Of a stretch of 64,000 nt of DNA, positions 19,007 through 28,402 are shown in pieces. The DNA is from Streptosporangiaceae bacterium (lineage in GTDB: Bacteria; Actinomycetota; Actinomycetes; Streptosporangiales; Streptosporangiaceae), in contig JAOPYK010000102.1 of NCBI GenBank assembly GCA_025964695.1, positions 32,130-96,129 on the forward strand. Reading direction: 5' to 3'. The notes below the pieces were generated by a model. It worked only from the letters and a program-made list of their open reading frames with translations, ran no database searches and was not told where the DNA came from. The stretch's first letter is position 1; each line of letters begins with the position of its first letter. The position numbers and the translations under genes are program-made.

Positions 19007-20308
19007 ATGGACCACGGTCTGGTCAAGCGGCTCCGTCAGGAGGTCGGCGACCGGCTGGCCCAGCAGCGTCGTCTCGACGCCGCCAGCGGGCTCGCTCCGA
19101 TGTCCAGCGAGGACGAGCGGCAGTTCGCGCGTGCCATCATCTCCCAGGTTCTCGAGGAGTTCGCCCGTGGTGAGATCACCTCGGGCCGCCGTCCGCCTAC
19201 CGCGGAGGAAGAGGAGGCGCTGGCCGCCGGAGTCCATGCCGCGCTGTTCGGTGTCGGCCGGCTACAGCCGCTGCTCGAGGATCTCGAGATCGAGAACATT
19301 GACATCAACGGCTGCGACCAGGTCTTCATCGGTTACGCCGACGGTCGCGAGGTCATGGGTGAACCGGTCGCCGAGTCCGACGAAGAGCTCGTCGAGCTGA
19401 TCCAGATTCTCGCCGCCTACAGCGGGCTGTCCTCCCGCCCCTTCGACACCGCCAACCCGCAGCTCGACCTGCGGCTGCCGGACGGATCCCGGCTGTCGGC
19501 CGTCATGGACGTCACCCTCCGGCCCGCGCTGTCGATCCGCCGGGCTCGGATGGGCAAGGTCTTCCTCTCCGACCTGGTGGGCAACGGCACGTTGAGCGCC
19601 GAGCTGGGCCAGTTCCTCAGGGCCGCCGTGCTGGCCCGGAAGAACATCATGCTGGCCGGGGCCACCAACGCGGGCAAGACCACCATGCTGCGCGCGATCG
19701 CCAACGAGATCCCGTCGCAGGAACGCCTCATCACGGTGGAGCGGGCACTGGAGCTCGGTCTCGACCAGTTCCCGGAGCTGCATCCCAACTGCGTGGCGTT
19801 CGAGCAGCGACTGCCCAACTCCGAAGGCCAGGGAGCGATCTCCATGGCCGAGCTGGTCCGCCGGTCGCTCCGCATGAACCCCTCGCGGGTCATCGTCGGT
19901 GAGGTCCTCGGCGACGAGATCGTCACCATGCTCAACGCGATGACCCAGGGCAACGACGGCTCCCTCTCGACCATCCACGCGAACTCCTCGATGGAGGTCT
20001 TCAACCGCGTCGCGACCTATGCCATCCAGTCCGAGGAACGGCTGCCCATCGAGGCCACCCACATGCTCATCGCCGGTGCCATCGACTTCGTCGTCTTCAT
20101 CGAGAAGCGCAACGACTACGTCCAGGGCGGCCGGCTCCGGCGGTTCGTGTCCAGCGTCCGTGAGGTCACCGGCTGTGATGGCCGGGTGCTGTCCAGCGAG
20201 GTCTTCGCCTCGGGCCGGGACGGGTTCGCGGTGTCCGCCGCCCCCATCTCCTGCATGGACGACCTGGCCGAACACGGCTATGACCCGCGGGGGGCGATGT
20301 GGCAGTGA
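19007..20308 (+). CDS. Tad pilus secretion ATPase (TadA/CpaF)
   Basis: LAGATNAGKTTMLRAIANEIPSQERLITVE Walker A, IVGEVLGDEIVTMLNAM, STIHANSS. Confidence 0.93.
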   Translation: MDHGLVKRLRQEVGDRLAQQRRLDAASGLAPMSSEDERQFARAIISQVLEEFARGEITSGRRPPTAEEEEALAAGVHAALFGVGRLQPLLEDLEIENIDINGCDQVFIGYADGREVMGEPVAESDEELVELIQILAAYSGLSSRPFDTANPQLDLRLPDGSRLSAVMDVTLRPALSIRRARMGKVFLSDLVGNGTLSAELGQFLRAAVLARKNIMLAGATNAGKTTMLRAIANEIPSQERLITVERALELGLDQFPELHPNCVAFEQRLPNSEGQGAISMAELVRRSLRMNPSRVIVGEVLGDEIVTMLNAMTQGNDGSLSTIHANSSMEVFNRVATYAIQSEERLPIEATHMLIAGAIDFVVFIEKRNDYVQGGRLRRFVSSVREVTGCDGRVLSSEVFASGRDGFAVSAAPISCMDDLAEHGYDPRGAMWQ

Positions 20309-20324
20309 ACAGGAGGGCCCGCTG

Positions 20325-21284
20325 ATGTTCGGGCTCGACGTCATGGAAGCGGTCGTCTCGGGGGCGGTGTTCGGCGGTGGTGTGCTGCTGCTGGTCATGT
20401 CACTGCGAGGCTTCCCGGTACGCCCCGGTAAGCCGGCGAGTAAACGCGACCTCCAGCAGACGTTCCACGCCTTCGGCAGGCGTATCGCGATCGCGGTCGG
20501 CGTGGGGGCGGTGGTACTGATCGCCACGCAGTGGGTGGTCGCGGCGGTGGGCGCCGCGCTGCTGGTGCTCGGCTGGAACGGCATCGCGGGCGGTGCGGGC
20601 GAGGAGCGCCAGGCGATGGTGCGCCTCGAGGCCCTGGCGGCCTGGACCGAATCGCTGCGCGACACGATCGCCGGGGCGGTCGGGCTGGAGCAGGCCATCC
20701 CGTCGTCACTGCGGGCTGCGGCTCCGGCTCTGCAGGCGCCGCTACGCATTCTCGTCGACCGCATGCACACGCGGATGCCGATGGCGGACGCGTTGCGCAG
20801 GTTCGCCGACGACATCGACGATGCCTCCGCCGACCTGGTGATCGGGGCGTTGATCCTCAATGCCCGGCTGCGCGGACCGGGCCTGCGCGACATGCTCGGT
20901 GCCCTGGCGACCTCTGCCCGAGCCGAGCTCGACATGCGGCGCCGGGTGGAGGCCGACCGGCGTACCACTCGCCGCAGCGTGCAGATCGTCGTCGGGTTCT
21001 CGGTCGGGACCTCCCTGCTGCTGGCGATCTTCAACCAGGAGTACGTCCGGCCCTACAACACTCTCGTCGGCCAGTTGGTGCTCATCGTCGTCATCGCTTT
21101 CTACGCCGCGGCCTTCCTGTGGCTACGGCGGCTGTCCAAGTACGACCTGCCGCAGCGGTTCCTCGGAGACCGGGGAGCGCAGCCGGGCGTTCCCGGCGAG
21201 GTCCCGGCGACGGTGGCCGGCTGGCAGGACAGTGTTCCGCTGCGCGGACGGGCCGCGATGGACGCCGGAGGTGGTCTGTCGTGA
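20325..21284 (+). CDS. Tad pilus inner membrane protein TadB-like (T2SSF)
   Basis: TM segments plus LRDTIAGAVGLEQAIPSSL...LGALATSARAELDMRRRVEADRR; position after tadA. Confidence 0.85.
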   Translation: MFGLDVMEAVVSGAVFGGGVLLLVMSLRGFPVRPGKPASKRDLQQTFHAFGRRIAIAVGVGAVVLIATQWVVAAVGAALLVLGWNGIAGGAGEERQAMVRLEALAAWTESLRDTIAGAVGLEQAIPSSLRAAAPALQAPLRILVDRMHTRMPMADALRRFADDIDDASADLVIGALILNARLRGPGLRDMLGALATSARAELDMRRRVEADRRTTRRSVQIVVGFSVGTSLLLAIFNQEYVRPYNTLVGQLVLIVVIAFYAAAFLWLRRLSKYDLPQRFLGDRGAQPGVPGEVPATVAGWQDSVPLRGRAAMDAGGGLS

Positions 21285-22192
21285 CCGCGGCACTCCTGGC
21301 CGGAGTCGCCTTCGGGGCAGGGCTCTTCGTGCTGTTCCGGGCGTTGTTCCCGGCACGGCCCGGGCTGGCGGCCAGCCTGGCGGCCTTCGACGCGGCGAAC
21401 CGCCGGCGTGACCAGGACGCGCGCGTCAGCCTGACCTCGACGACTCAGAAGAACAACGTGGGGCTCCGTGCCGATCTCGGCGCCGCACTGGCCCGCTTCT
21501 ACGAGGCGAGAGGGTGGCAGCAGCGGAACGTCAGGGCGGACCTGGCGATCCTGGACAAGTCCTTCGAGGCCTTCCTCGTGACGAAGTTCCTTCTTCCGGC
21601 CGTGGCGCTGCTGTTCACCCCGTTCCTCGCGGTCCTCGGCACGCTGCTCGGCCTGCCCCTCGCCATACCGCTGTGGTTGGGAATTCTGTTCGCGGCGTTG
21701 TTCTTCGTCCTTCCCGACATGCAGCTTCGGCAGGAGGCCGGTCAACGCAGAAAGGACTTCCGGCACGTGGTCGGCGCCTTCCTGGATCTGGTGGCCATGA
21801 ACCTCGCCGGTGGCCGGGGAGTGCCGGAAGCGCTGATGATGGCCTCCCAGATCGGCGATGGCTGGGCGTTGCGTCGCATCCGCGAAGCGTTGGCCAACGC
21901 CCGTATCACCGGGCACACGCCCTGGCAGGCGCTCGGCGTGCTGGGCGACGACGTCGACATCGCGGAACTACGTGATCTATCCGCCGCGCTCGCTCTGGTC
22001 GCCGACGACGGGGCCAAGGTCCGCCAGTCGTTGTCGGCCAGGGCCGCCTCCATGCGCAGCCGGCAGCTCTCCGACCTCGAGGGCAAGGCAGGTGAACGAT
22101 CCCAGTCCATGTTGGTGGCCCAGCTGCTGTTCTGCGCGGCCTTCATGATCTTTCTCGCCTATCCGGCCGTGGTCCGGGTACTCGGCTCCTGA
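21281..22192 (+). CDS. Tad pilus inner membrane protein TadC-like (T2SSF)
   Basis: GTGA overlap with tadB; DFRHVVGAFLDLVAMNLAGGRGVPEALMMASQIGDGWALRRIREAL. Confidence 0.87.
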   Translation: MTAALLAGVAFGAGLFVLFRALFPARPGLAASLAAFDAANRRRDQDARVSLTSTTQKNNVGLRADLGAALARFYEARGWQQRNVRADLAILDKSFEAFLVTKFLLPAVALLFTPFLAVLGTLLGLPLAIPLWLGILFAALFFVLPDMQLRQEAGQRRKDFRHVVGAFLDLVAMNLAGGRGVPEALMMASQIGDGWALRRIREALANARITGHTPWQALGVLGDDVDIAELRDLSAALALVADDGAKVRQSLSARAASMRSRQLSDLEGKAGERSQSMLVAQLLFCAAFMIFLAYPAVVRVLGS

Positions 22193-22230
22193 TGCCAAAC
22201 CCAGATGGATCTATCCCAAAGGAGTGCGGA

Positions 22231-22461
22231 ATGAACCCTCTCGACAACCCGGCCGTCGTCTACGCGCGGGCCTGGCTCGACGTTCGTTTCCGGCGATTGC
22301 GGAGCGAAGATCGGAGCCTGGGCGCCTCCGCCATCGAGTGGGCGATCATCACCGGCATCCTGGCGACAATCGCCGTCATCATCGGGGGCGTCATCTATAC
22401 CAAGGTCAATAGCGCGACCGCCAACATCAATGTCGGCAATGGCGGCGTCGGGGGTCGCTAG
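22231..22461 (+). CDS. Flp-type pilin
   Basis: aaaggag RBS; LGASAIEWAIITGILATIAVIIGGVIYTKVNSA (class III prepilin-like G/XXXXEW). Confidence 0.75.
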   Translation: MNPLDNPAVVYARAWLDVRFRRLRSEDRSLGASAIEWAIITGILATIAVIIGGVIYTKVNSATANINVGNGGVGGR

Positions 22462-22465
22462 TCCG

Positions 22466-22900
22466 ATGCGAGGTGAGTCCAGCGGAGCCCAGTCGGAGGA
22501 CTCGGGAGCGAGCTCGATCGAGTGGGCACTGCTCACCCCGATCCTCATCACCGTCATCCTGTTCGTGGTGCAGTACGCCATGATCTACCACGCTCACCAT
22601 GTCGCGCTGGCCGCCGCGCAGAGCGGTGCCCGCGTCGCTCGCACCGACAGGTCGAGCACATGGCAGGCCAAGGCGGAGAGTCAGGCCACGGACAGCCTGG
22701 CACAGGTGGGTCCCGGGTTGCTCACCGGCGCCCAAGCGGCGGCCAGCGGTGACCAGAATGACCGCTACGTCGAGGTGACCGGCCAGGCGGTGGCGATCGT
22801 GCCGCTGCTGAGCTTCAAGGTGCGCGAGCGGGCCGGTGGCCCGAGGGAGTGTTTCCGGCCTGACTCAGGAAACGGAACGACCTGTCAGGACGGGCCATGA
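22466..22900 (+). CDS. TadE-like pseudopilin
   Basis: SGASSIEWALLTPILITVILFVVQYAMIYHAHHVALAAAQSGARVAR. Confidence 0.85.
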   Translation: MRGESSGAQSEDSGASSIEWALLTPILITVILFVVQYAMIYHAHHVALAAAQSGARVARTDRSSTWQAKAESQATDSLAQVGPGLLTGAQAAASGDQNDRYVEVTGQAVAIVPLLSFKVRERAGGPRECFRPDSGNGTTCQDGP

Positions 22901-23382
22901 TTTCGCGGCGCCGGAGCGAGTACCACCGGGCGCGCCGGCGTAGGCACCGGCGTGGGTACGGGGCTGATGACGGCACCATGACGTTGGAGATGGCCCTGCT
23001 CACACTGATCTTCGTCGGGTTCATGATGATGCTCGCCGGGCTCGGCCGGATCGTGGACGTACAGAGCCAGATCGATGGCGCGGCGCGGGACGCGGCCAGG
23101 GCGGCATCCGTCGCCCGTAACAAGGACGAAGTGGCGGGCATGGCCGAGCAGGCGGCCGTCGCGAGCCTGGGGGGCACCAGTTGGTGTACGAACGGTCCGC
23201 AGGTCCAGGCGGACACCCATGCCTGGGGGCCGGGAGGCCAGGTCACCGTCACAGTGGGCTGCAACGTCGGTCTGGGTGACGTGGCCTGGATCGGCTTTCC
23301 CGGCACCAAGACCATGGCGGGCAAATCCACCGCGCCCATCGACAAGTACACCTCCAGGGGCCTGCCCGGAGGTGCGAGGTGA
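22897..23382 (+). CDS. TadE-like protein (second)
   Basis: DDGTMTLEMALLTLIFVGFMMMLAGLGRIVDVQSQIDGAARDAARAAS; ATGA overlap. Confidence 0.8.
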   Translation: MISRRRSEYHRARRRRHRRGYGADDGTMTLEMALLTLIFVGFMMMLAGLGRIVDVQSQIDGAARDAARAASVARNKDEVAGMAEQAAVASLGGTSWCTNGPQVQADTHAWGPGGQVTVTVGCNVGLGDVAWIGFPGTKTMAGKSTAPIDKYTSRGLPGGAR

Positions 23383-23837
23383 TCCGCCCGGCCGGCACAC
23401 CTGGAAGGCCGCGGTGCCCGGCGTCGCCGCATCGTGATCGTGGCACCATCTCGATGTTCGCGGCCATCTTCACGCTGACGGTCATCCTGCTGGCGGGACT
23501 GCTGGTCGATGGCGGGCTGGCCATTCACGCACGGGAGCGGGCCTATGACATCGCGGAGCAGGCGGCCCGGGCGGGCGCCAACGACATCAACGAGGACGCC
23601 CTGCGCGCGACGGGGAAGGTGCAGATCAACGACGGTACGGCATGCGGGAAGGCCGACGATCTGATGGCCGCCTACCCCGGCGAGATCATGAGCAGTAACT
23701 GCGACGCGACCACGGACCGCGTCCGGGTGACCGTGCGCATCAGGGTGTCGCTGCAGTTGCTCAGCATTGTGCCCGGGTTCAGCGCGTTTACTATGACGGG
23801 TACGGCGTCCGCTCATCCCGACGAGGGCAACCCCTGA
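23379..23837 (+). CDS. TadG-like pilus assembly protein
   Basis: RDRGTISMFAAIFTLTVILLAGLLVDGGLAIHARERAYDIAEQAARAGA. Confidence 0.8.
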   Translation: MIRPAGTPGRPRCPASPHRDRGTISMFAAIFTLTVILLAGLLVDGGLAIHARERAYDIAEQAARAGANDINEDALRATGKVQINDGTACGKADDLMAAYPGEIMSSNCDATTDRVRVTVRIRVSLQLLSIVPGFSAFTMTGTASAHPDEGNP

Positions 23838-23845
23838 GGGGCGTT

Positions 23846-26797
23846 ATGGCAGCGAAGCAGGCGGTGAAGGTGCGGGGCGGGCGCAGCGCGCGCGATGTCC
23901 TGACGGGGCTCTGTGCGGTGGGTGCACTGGCGGCGCTGGTGGCCGGGATTCCGCTGGCTCTGCTGATCTTCTTCGGCTCACCGATTCCGACGCGGGCGCC
24001 GTCGATGAGCGACTTCACCGAGAAGATCGGGCCCAGCTCGCTCATTCACATCCTGGTGGTGCTGGCCTGGCTGGCCTGGCTGCAGCTGCTCTTCTGCGTG
24101 ATCGTCGAGTCGTACGCGGGGATCCGTGGCATCGGCGTACCGGCGAGGGTGCCGCTCGCCGGAGGCACGCAGTCACTGATCCACCGGCTCGTGGTCAGCG
24201 CGCTGCTGCTGTTCACCGCGACCACCGCGATCATGCCCGCGTTCACGGCGCGGGACCTGCATCCGATGCACACGGTGGCGGCCGCGACGGACTACACCGG
24301 GCCGTCCCCGACGACGGTGGACCAGGCCACGCAGCGGCTGGCCGAGGACGCCGCGGCCCATCCGGAGCAGAAGGCCACCACCACGAAGATCTACCGGGTG
24401 CAGCCTCCGGAGGGCCGTCATCACGAGAGCCTCTGGGAGATCGCTGACAAGTGTCTCGGTGAGGGACGCCGCTATCACGAGATCTACGAGCTCAACAAAG
24501 GCCATCAGCAGCCCGACGGGTCCATACTGCACAAGGCGAGCCTGATCCGGCCCGGTTGGGTCCTGGAGATGCCCGCCGACGCGGTCGGGGCCCAGGTGGT
24601 CCAGGTCAGTGAGCTCGGCGACTACTTCGCGCACGGCCACCCGGTGCACGGCCACGAAGCCGCACCCCAGCAGCCGGGCCGGCCCCAGGCCGGTGGCGAG
24701 CAGACGCCCGGGGCGAAGAGCGGGACAGCGGGCCAGGGCGGCCATGAGCAGCCCGGCCTGCCCGGCGGGCAGGCGACCCGGCCGCCCACGGCGGAGCGGC
24801 CGCAACCGCAGCCGCAGGGTGAACAGGTCCCCGCCACTCCGCCGGCCCAGGGGAGGAACGGCCACGCCCCCGGCGGGCAGCTGTCGGGCGGCCCGCACGC
24901 GCACCAGCACCAGGACCACGGCGTCCTCGACATCGGCTGGGTGAAGGAGCTGGCGGCGGCGTCGCTGCTGGCCGCCGGGCTGCTGGTCGCGCTGGGACGG
25001 CGGCGGCGCGTGCAGATGTGGCACCGCGCGCTCGGCCACCGGATCGCCGGGCCGGACGGTGACGCAGCGATGGCGGAGCAGGCGCTGCGCATCGGCGCCG
25101 ACTCCGAGGCGGTCCGCCTGCTCGATCTGGGGCTGCGCCAGATGTCCAAGTCGATGGCGGCCGACGGGCGCACCCTTCCGACCGTCTATGGCGTCCATCT
25201 CAGCGAGGAGAGTCTCGACCTGTGGATCGCCCCCGCCGACCGTAACGCGCCCGCACCCTGGGAGGCGCACGACGAGGGACAGGTCTGGCGGCTGCACCAC
25301 GAGGCCCTGGAAGGACCTGACACGGCCGACCTCAGCGATGTGCTGGCGCCCTACCCCGGGCTGATCTCCCTCGGCACCAACGACAACGGGCGGATCCTGG
25401 TCGACCTGGAGGCGGCGCACGGACTGATCGCGTTGCAGGGGCCGGACGAGATGCGCCGTGCGGTGCTCGCCGCGGTCGCGGTCGAGCTGGCCACCAACCG
25501 CTGGTCCGACCACATGCGGATCACACTGGTCGGCTTCGGCGCGGAGCTGCAGCAGATCGCGCCCGACCGCATCCGGAGTGTCGCGACGCTGTCCGAGGCG
25601 CTGCCGGAGTTGGAGGCCCGCTCGGCCGAGGTGCAGCAGGCGCTCTCCGCGTCCGGGGTCGACTCGGTGCTGACCGGCCGCTGCCGTGGGGTGTTCGGTG
25701 AGGCCTGGATGCCGCACTACCTGATCATGGCGGATCAGCCGACCGGAGACGAGGCGCACCGGCTGGTCGGGCTGGCCCGGACCGGCCGGCGGATGGCGGC
25801 CGGCTACATCGTCCCCGGCGACGTGCCAGGGGCGGCCTGGACCTGGGAGGTCACCGCCGAAGGCCGGTTGCAGGCCGGGGTTCTGGGCTTCGACGTCGAG
25901 GCGCAGCTCGTGCCCGAACGGCACTATGCCGCGCTCGCCGCGCTGTTCCGTACGGCCGGAACCCTCGACGGTGTTCCGCTGGCGGAACCGCAGCCGGGTG
26001 CGGAGCCTTTCGGGGCACAGGCCGGGGAGCAGCAGCCCGCGGCCGACATCCGGGTGCTCGGCCCGATCGAGATCCACGCGCTCGGCCCGATGGAGGAGAG
26101 CCGCCGGGCTCTGTGCACCGAGCTCCTGGTCTATCTGGCGACCCATCCCGGCGGGGTGCATCCGACGGTACTGAGCGGCGCGGTCTGGCCACGCGGGGTC
26201 ACGGCGGGAGTGCGGGACGCCACCATCGCCCGCGTCTCCGACTGGCTCGGCCGCGACTCCCGGGGCCGGCCGAACCTCTACTACGACGACCGTGGCCGGA
26301 TCAAGCTCGGCTCCGAGGTGCGCATCGACTGGGAGGTCTTCCGCTGGCTGATCTGGCGGTCGGCCGCCGAACCCGGTTCCGAGATGGCGTACATGTCCTA
26401 TGCTCTCGACCTCGTCCGCGGCCCGCTGCTCGCCGACCGTGAGCGCGGCCGTTACGGATGGCTGGCCAGCGAGGTTCTGGAATACGAGGCGAGCGCCCGG
26501 GTGATCGACGTCGCGCAGCGGCTGTTGCTGCTGCGGCTCGACGAGTTCGACGCCCGGGGCGCCATCGCGGCGGCACGGGCCGGGCTGCTGATGGCGCCCG
26601 AGGACGAGGGGCTCTGGCGCAACCTGCTGCGGGCCACCCACGCGGACGGCGACCACACCCGGCTGCGTGCGGTGGTGGAGGAATTGCGGCACCGGGTCCA
26701 GTACGACCCGATGCTGGACCAGCTTCAGCCCGAGACCGAGGCCCTCATCGAGGAGCTCATGCCGATGTACGGCGAGGTCGCCACACGAGGCGCCTAG
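23846..26797 (+). CDS. Multi-TM LysM-domain protein with C-terminal SARP/BTAD-like regulator domain
   Basis: Three N-terminal TMs; LysM-like ESLWEIADKCLGEGRRYHEIYELNKG...LIRPGWVLEMP; fourth TM; C-term IRVLGPIEIHALGP...BTAD helices RVIDVAQRLLLLRLDEFDARGAIAAARAGLLMAPEDEGLWRNLLRA. Confidence 0.85.
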   Translation: MAAKQAVKVRGGRSARDVLTGLCAVGALAALVAGIPLALLIFFGSPIPTRAPSMSDFTEKIGPSSLIHILVVLAWLAWLQLLFCVIVESYAGIRGIGVPARVPLAGGTQSLIHRLVVSALLLFTATTAIMPAFTARDLHPMHTVAAATDYTGPSPTTVDQATQRLAEDAAAHPEQKATTTKIYRVQPPEGRHHESLWEIADKCLGEGRRYHEIYELNKGHQQPDGSILHKASLIRPGWVLEMPADAVGAQVVQVSELGDYFAHGHPVHGHEAAPQQPGRPQAGGEQTPGAKSGTAGQGGHEQPGLPGGQATRPPTAERPQPQPQGEQVPATPPAQGRNGHAPGGQLSGGPHAHQHQDHGVLDIGWVKELAAASLLAAGLLVALGRRRRVQMWHRALGHRIAGPDGDAAMAEQALRIGADSEAVRLLDLGLRQMSKSMAADGRTLPTVYGVHLSEESLDLWIAPADRNAPAPWEAHDEGQVWRLHHEALEGPDTADLSDVLAPYPGLISLGTNDNGRILVDLEAAHGLIALQGPDEMRRAVLAAVAVELATNRWSDHMRITLVGFGAELQQIAPDRIRSVATLSEALPELEARSAEVQQALSASGVDSVLTGRCRGVFGEAWMPHYLIMADQPTGDEAHRLVGLARTGRRMAAGYIVPGDVPGAAWTWEVTAEGRLQAGVLGFDVEAQLVPERHYAALAALFRTAGTLDGVPLAEPQPGAEPFGAQAGEQQPAADIRVLGPIEIHALGPMEESRRALCTELLVYLATHPGGVHPTVLSGAVWPRGVTAGVRDATIARVSDWLGRDSRGRPNLYYDDRGRIKLGSEVRIDWEVFRWLIWRSAAEPGSEMAYMSYALDLVRGPLLADRERGRYGWLASEVLEYEASARVIDVAQRLLLLRLDEFDARGAIAAARAGLLMAPEDEGLWRNLLRATHADGDHTRLRAVVEELRHRVQYDPMLDQLQPETEALIEELMPMYGEVATRGA

Positions 26798-28035
26798 CGC
26801 AGGCCGTGGCCCAGCGAGTAGCGGCCCGGCTGGGGGTAGAAGCAGAGCCCGTGCGGGCCCTTGCCCACCTTGATCTTCCGGACGACGGCGCCGGTCCGGG
26901 TCGAGATCGCGTACACGGCGCCGTCATGGCGACCGGACAGCCACAGCACCGCGCCGTCGGCCGACACCGCGCCCAGGTCAGGTGAGCCCACTTCGGGCAG
27001 CCGCCACTTCCGCACGACCCGGCGGTCGGCGAAGGAGATCAGCGAGATCGTGCCCTCGCCCGGGTTGGTCACATAGAGGAGTTCGCCGTCGCGGCTGGGA
27101 TAGAGCCCGTGCGCGCCCCTGCCGGTCGGGATGAAGCCGATCTCGCGGAACCCGGCGGCGTCGATGACCCGCACTCCACCGCTCGTCATGTCCGAGACAT
27201 AGAACACCGTGCCGTCCGGAGAGAGCTTCACGTCCTGCGGCGCGGGCCGGGAAACGGCGAGCCCCGCCCTCTGCGGGGCTACGAGGTCGATCACCCGGGT
27301 CACCGTGCGCCGACGGAGATCGACCTTGATCAGCCGTCCGGAAAACTCACAGCCGACCAGGGCGTACGAGCCGTCCGCGGTGAAGTCGGCGTGGTTCAGG
27401 CCCCGGCACGGCACCGGGATCGAGGCCTGCAATCTCATGGAGTGCGGAGCCCGGAGGTCGATGCGGTGCATCCTCTCGGCCAGCACCAGCGCGTGCCGCC
27501 CGTCCGGGGTGAAGTACAGGTCGTGCGGTGCGGCCACCGGCACGGCCCTGCCACGGCGTCCGGTCCGCGGGTCCACCGGGACCAGCGCGCCGCCCCGGTC
27601 GTCGTTGACCCAGAGGGTTCTCAGGTCCCAGGACGGAAGCACGTACTGCGGCAGCCGGCCCGCCTTGAAGTGACCGACGACCGTGTAGGACTCGGGATCG
27701 ATGACGTCCACGGTGCCGCTCTGGCTGTTCGGCACGTAGACGCGCTGCGGGAATCGCCTGACCACCTGGCTCAGCATGTCGCCCCGGGTCGCGGCGTACA
27801 CGTCACGCGTACGTGCCGTGTCGAGCCCTGTCGTGGGCACGCGTCCGGAGGTCGTCGCGGACAGGGACAGGCCGGGACGGACGTACGGGAACGGAGCGCC
27901 GAACCCGAGGACCGGGTCGGCGGGGCTCGGCGGCTGCGCCTTGAACGCCATCGCCTGGCAGCCGCAGAGCAGGGCGGCACCGACCAGCGCACCCGCCAGT
28001 GCGCCGGCCGATCGCCTACCCGAGGTCGCTCGCAT
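26794..28035 (-). CDS. Lipoprotein with YVTN-type beta-propeller repeats
   Basis: Lipobox-like ALLCGC; YVPNSQSGTVDVID, FYVSDMTSGGVRVID, LYVTNPGEGTISLI repeats. Confidence 0.85.
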   Translation of the reverse strand: MRATSGRRSAGALAGALVGAALLCGCQAMAFKAQPPSPADPVLGFGAPFPYVRPGLSLSATTSGRVPTTGLDTARTRDVYAATRGDMLSQVVRRFPQRVYVPNSQSGTVDVIDPESYTVVGHFKAGRLPQYVLPSWDLRTLWVNDDRGGALVPVDPRTGRRGRAVPVAAPHDLYFTPDGRHALVLAERMHRIDLRAPHSMRLQASIPVPCRGLNHADFTADGSYALVGCEFSGRLIKVDLRRRTVTRVIDLVAPQRAGLAVSRPAPQDVKLSPDGTVFYVSDMTSGGVRVIDAAGFREIGFIPTGRGAHGLYPSRDGELLYVTNPGEGTISLISFADRRVVRKWRLPEVGSPDLGAVSADGAVLWLSGRHDGAVYAISTRTGAVVRKIKVGKGPHGLCFYPQPGRYSLGHGLR

Positions 28036-28138
28036 AACGCGGTGACTGTACCGCCATGACCACACGCTGTGCCGGATCCGTCACGAAAAGCATGCGATCG
28101 TTTGACTGACGGGTCGAACGCGGGAGTGCAGCCAGGGC

Positions 28139-28402
28139 TCAGCGATGTGCGGCTTCGTGGCGGAGCAGCCATTCCTTGCGATCGGTGCCGTAGTAGTAGG
28201 CACCGGACTTCTTCGGCCCGGCGGCCGACAGCACCCGGTGACAGGGGATCACCGGGGCGATCAGGTTCTGCGCGCAGGCCTGGCCTGCGGCCCGGGCGGC
28301 TTGTTCCAGACCGGCTTGGAGGGCGAGCTCTCCGTAGGTGACGGTGTGCCCGGCGGGATTTCGGACGTCACCGTGCGGGTCGGCCCACGGGCCGGGACGA
28401 GC
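28139..28402 (-). pseudogene. C-terminal fragment of methylated-DNA--protein-cysteine methyltransferase (MGMT/Ogt)
   Basis: Reverse-strand read: GHTVTYGELALQAGLEQAARAAGQACAQNLIAPVIPCHRVLSAAGPKKSGAYYYGTDRKEWLLRHEAAHR*; PCHRV present, N-terminus and start codon missing. Confidence 0.75.

Noticed and set aside
24173-26692. 839-aa minus-strand ORF antisense to the LysM-BTAD gene
   Set aside because: Composition is Arg/Gly/Pro/His/Leu/Asp-rich with no recognisable domain; mirrors GC3 bias of the real + strand gene.
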